64,000 nucleotides of DNA from CATOSP01 sp965204715 (lineage in GTDB: Bacteria; Chloroflexota; Dehalococcoidia; Lucifugimonadales; UBA3495), in NCBI GenBank assembly GCA_965204715.1, contig OZ242009.1:3844001-3908000 (forward strand), given 5' to 3'. The notes beneath the pieces were generated by a model that did not search any database, had not been told where the DNA came from, and saw only the letters and a program-made list of their open reading frames with translations. Positions within the stretch are counted from its first letter, which is position 1. Every line of letters begins with the position of its first letter. The position numbers and the translations under genes are program-made. Of the stretch, positions 61,477-64,000 are shown in pieces.

Positions 61477-62493
61477 TTACGACTCCTCAGCGTCCTCCGG
61501 ATGCCAAATCTCGCCCCGTTCCAACCCTTGACGCAACCGCCAATACTCTGAGCTAAGCTCTGCCCCGAAAATCAAGATCAGGCCGCTTATGTATGCCCAT
61601 AGCGACAGCACTATTACGGGTGTAAGCGCCCCATATACGTCTTCGAAATTGGCGAACTTGCTCAGGTAGATCACAAACACGTTCTTGGCCAACTCAAAGA
61701 AGGCAGCGGCCACGATGGCTCCGGTCCACACGTATTGCCAGTACGTCCGGGTATTGGGCATGTACTTGTACATAAGCATGAACATCGCCGTGGTCAGCAT
61801 GAAGGAGCTTATCTGTAGCACAACAGGCGCGATCCAGCCGAGCGGGGCCACCCAACCAATCATGGGCAGGAACCTCTGAGCTTCCGCCCCGATCAATTGG
61901 TCGGTGGTGCGGGACACCGCGACAATGCTCAGGGACAGGAGGAACAGGAGGCCAACACCGGCGGCCATCGCCAACTGCCTCGGCTTGTTGATGAAGAACG
62001 GCCGGTCTGTGTGAACATCCCATGCCCGGTTAATTGAGCGGCTCACTCCTCCGAATATCGCGCTGCCGGACCAAAGAAGCCCCAAGACTCCGAACAGGCC
62101 CAGCGCCCCACTTACTCCGATGACTGCGTTGAGGTTCTGCTCAATAATGTTCTCAGACCCTGGGAAGTAACCAGAGAAAGCTTCGAGCACTTGGGCCCGG
62201 ACTTCCTCTGTCTCCATGAAGAATCCCAACGTCGCGACGAGGAACAGCAGCAGCGGAAAGATGGAGAAGAGCGCGTAGTAGGATATGCCGGCGGCCATGT
62301 GGGTCGCGTCGTCGGCAGACATTTCCAGGATGGTACGAACCATCAGCTTCACCACGAACCTGTCGAGGACCCAGTCCCTGACAGGCTGTGTGATACTCAA
62401 TATCCTGTCTCGAACGGCGCCAAGCGAACTGGTCACTTTGTCTCGTGTGGCCCGCACCAAGTCCGATCCTTGCAAACCTCTTAACCCGGCCAT
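61477..62493 (-). CDS. YihY/virulence factor BrkB family protein
   Basis: 338 aa inner membrane protein with six predicted helices, beginning after a basic region. Signature DDATHMAAGISYYALFSIFP (near residue 60), GLLWSGSAIFGGVSRSINRAWDV (quoted in part: GSAIFGGVSRSINRAWDV) and the C-terminal SLWAYISGLILIFGAELSSE are diagnostic. The product was once thought to be RNase BN and its function remains unclear. It is convergent with the glycosyltransferase gene. Confidence 0.9.
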   Translation of the reverse strand: MAGLRGLQGSDLVRATRDKVTSSLGAVRDRILSITQPVRDWVLDRFVVKLMVRTILEMSADDATHMAAGISYYALFSIFPLLLFLVATLGFFMETEEVRAQVLEAFSGYFPGSENIIEQNLNAVIGVSGALGLFGVLGLLWSGSAIFGGVSRSINRAWDVHTDRPFFINKPRQLAMAAGVGLLFLLSLSIVAVSRTTDQLIGAEAQRFLPMIGWVAPLGWIAPVVLQISSFMLTTAMFMLMYKYMPNTRTYWQYVWTGAIVAAAFFELAKNVFVIYLSKFANFEDVYGALTPVIVLSLWAYISGLILIFGAELSSEYWRLRQGLERGEIWHPEDAEES

Positions 62494-63038
62494 GTGTCAC
62501 CATCCCGTTGGCAAACCGGCAATCGCCAGATGCTCACTCCCCCTGTCGGGACACCTTGCAGACCCGTATAACTCCGGATGATGCTATCGACATCAACCTG
62601 GCCACCGGTCACAGCCCCGCAATATCCACTATATCAGAAGCTGGGCCACCTGCCCCATTCCGGATCTTAATTCCAAAGCCTCATTTTGACCGTGGGAACA
62701 CTAATTTGACTGCTCACCTTGCCAGGGAGAGTGAGCGGCTGGTAATATAGTTTACATAACATCGGGTTGCGGCGGAAGACGGGCCGGAAACAAGACGCTC
62801 CGTTTAGGAACTTGGCCAGCCGTTGCGAATCGCCGCGCTCTCCAAACTTCCAATACCCGATACCCGCAACCAAGCCGTTGCGATAGTCTGCCTCCCCTGC
62901 GTCCGATTCCTCAACTCTGTTGGCAGTTGCGGGTCTGCCATACCCCCCCCCCCCCCGACTTTTCCGTTCCTTTCCGGTACTCCGGGGCCAGGCGGGCTGA
63001 GACGTCCCGCCCCATCGCCGAGGACCCTGCTCCGGCCG
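62494..63038. other. Long leader/intergenic region with a poly-C tract
   Basis: 545 bases between the divergent YihY and surface-protein genes. It contains C14 at 62943-62956. No other gene is recognised. The frame of the downstream protein stays open back to a TAG at 62805, through the C-run, but has no convincing start codon in that stretch. Confidence 0.5.
62943..62956 (+). repeat. Homopolymeric C14 tract
   Basis: Fourteen consecutive C residues, 83 bases before the ATG of the surface protein. Such tracts are prone to slippage and can switch expression (phase variation) or could be an assembly artefact. Confidence 0.9.
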
Positions 63039-64000
63039 ATGTTCCCGCTGGCCATGCTGATTGCTCTCTTCACCGGCTCCGCCGTCATCGTCCCGGTGAC
63101 TCTGGCCCAGCAGTTTGAGGACAACATTCCGCCGCAACCCAGCGCCGCTACCATCAACGGCGCCACGCTGACCCTTACCTTCAGCGAGACCCTTGACCAG
63201 GGTTCCATACCGTCGCCGACGGCATTTGAAGTCACTGTGACAGCTCCGGGCCAAGCTGTGTCTTCCATGCCCAAAGTGACCGGAGTGGCTTTGGGCGGCG
63301 CGACGGTCACCCTAACCCTGGACACGTCAGTCCGCCGCCAGGACACAGTCACTCTAGCCTACACCAAGCCGCAGACCGAGCCGCTCAAGAACCCGGTCAA
63401 CCTCCCGGTCTCCAGCTTCACCGGCCAGAACGTCGCCAACAACACCCCCGGCGCAGTGGCAACCACCCTCAGCGGACTGGCCCTGAGCGGCATTGCATTT
63501 ACTCCCGCCTTTTCCAGCGGCACCACCGAATACACTGCCGACGTTGGCAACGACATTGACCATACCACCGTCACCGCCACGCCCACCGACCCGGCGTCCA
63601 CGGTGGATGTGTCCCCTGGAGATGCAGACCCGGATACCGACGGCCACCAGGTCATCATCGAGGAAGGACCAAACACCGTCACCGCTACCGTTATGCCGGA
63701 GGATACTACCGCTACGACCACTGCGTACACAATAACGGTAACCAGAGGCGCGAGGCCACCGGACACCACCGGGCCCGCGCTCGTCACATCTTCCGCCAGC
63801 GGCGCGACGCTGACCCTGGGCTATGACGAGCGACTGGACGAGAATTCAATTCCCCGGAGGAGTTCATTCATCGTCGCGGTAAACGGGCACCTCCGAACTG
63901 TGTCAGCGGTTGCCGTTAACGGCACAGAGTTAAGACTAAACCTCAACCCGGCCGTAGAGTACGGCGACGTACTGACCCTGACCTACACCGTACCCACCGG
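63039..64000 (+). CDS. Secreted protein of repeated Ig/SwmB and cadherin-like beta domains (3' end outside window)
   Basis: Open without stop from ATG 63039 to the window end, 320 residues seen. A signal peptide (MFPLAMLIALFTGSAVIVPV) ends near TLAQQF. Domain 1 resembles SwmB (INGATLTLTFSETLDQGSIP ... VTLAYTKP). Domain 2 is a cadherin-like beta sandwich (LSGLALSGIAFTPAFSSGTT ... YTITVTRG). Domain 3 is a second SwmB (SGATLTLGYDERLDENSIPR ... VLTLTYTVPTG). Such arrays form long adhesins or surface-layer proteins. The signal peptide lacks positive residues before its hydrophobic core, so the true start could be upstream across the C-run (basic LRRPAPSPRTLLRP). Confidence 0.85.
   Translation, partial: MFPLAMLIALFTGSAVIVPVTLAQQFEDNIPPQPSAATINGATLTLTFSETLDQGSIPSPTAFEVTVTAPGQAVSSMPKVTGVALGGATVTLTLDTSVRRQDTVTLAYTKPQTEPLKNPVNLPVSSFTGQNVANNTPGAVATTLSGLALSGIAFTPAFSSGTTEYTADVGNDIDHTTVTATPTDPASTVDVSPGDADPDTDGHQVIIEEGPNTVTATVMPEDTTATTTAYTITVTRGARPPDTTGPALVTSSASGATLTLGYDERLDENSIPRRSSFIVAVNGHLRTVSAVAVNGTELRLNLNPAVEYGDVLTLTYTVPT

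Noticed and set aside
1..64000. CRISPR arrays, integrases, transposases, rRNA
   Set aside because: No regularly spaced repeats, recombinase motifs or rRNA segments were seen.

Overview
The window is GC-rich, densely coded bacterial DNA with no phage, insertion sequence, CRISPR array or rRNA. The mix of genes suggests a Chloroflexota (SAR202 or Dehalococcoidia-like) genome: three luciferase-like flavin monooxygenases, an enolase-superfamily enzyme, a class II aldolase, a LigB-type dioxygenase, a TPP enzyme, several short-chain dehydrogenases and acetylxylan-esterase-like hydrolases, a DUF1501/DUF1800 pair and a CopC-CopD-cytochrome fusion. This lineage is an inference from gene content, not a computed placement.

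Layout. 1-20 kb: ABC exporter (5' end outside the window), gamma-glutamyltransferase-like protein, sulfite-oxidase-like molybdoprotein, flavin monooxygenase, a large imperfect palindrome (6556-6686), PAC2 protein, PhnD-like binding protein between copies of a 20-base repeat, an RND permease with an HlyD adaptor carrying an extraordinarily long coiled coil, a monooxygenase-aminotransferase operon, a two-component pair and tRNA-Asp. 20-35 kb: cupin, methyltransferase, enolase-family enzyme, tandem MFS transporters, TPP enzyme, YbaK, LigB, aldolase, SirB1-like protein, SDR, an iron-type ABC permease and ATPase without a binding protein, and a DtxR-family regulator. 35-43 kb: a six-gene leftward operon. 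43-52 kb: nitroreductase, beta-propeller proteins, DUF1501/DUF1800, malate synthase G, SDR and a decayed hicBA pair. 52-64 kb: copper module, VOC protein, secreted HNH nuclease, scramblase-like protein, DedA, glycosyltransferase, YihY, and the start of a large secreted beta-sandwich protein running off the right edge.

The main discovery is at 40427-42154. Two apparent leftward ORFs are one reading frame interrupted by a single TGA (41846-41848). Read through, it gives ...ATAH-U-GGCT..., a U-x-x-C redox motif of the UGSC/GrdB kind, and a 7-bp stem-loop with a G in its loop starts 12 nt after the TGA, where a bacterial SECIS should lie. This is very probably a selenoprotein of about 575 residues. 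It heads a tight operon with two acetylxylan-esterase-like hydrolases, a flavin monooxygenase and two alpha/beta hydrolases, and is divergent from a nitroreductase across a shared 8-8-8 palindrome. The whole looks like an uncharacterised selenium-dependent catabolic system.
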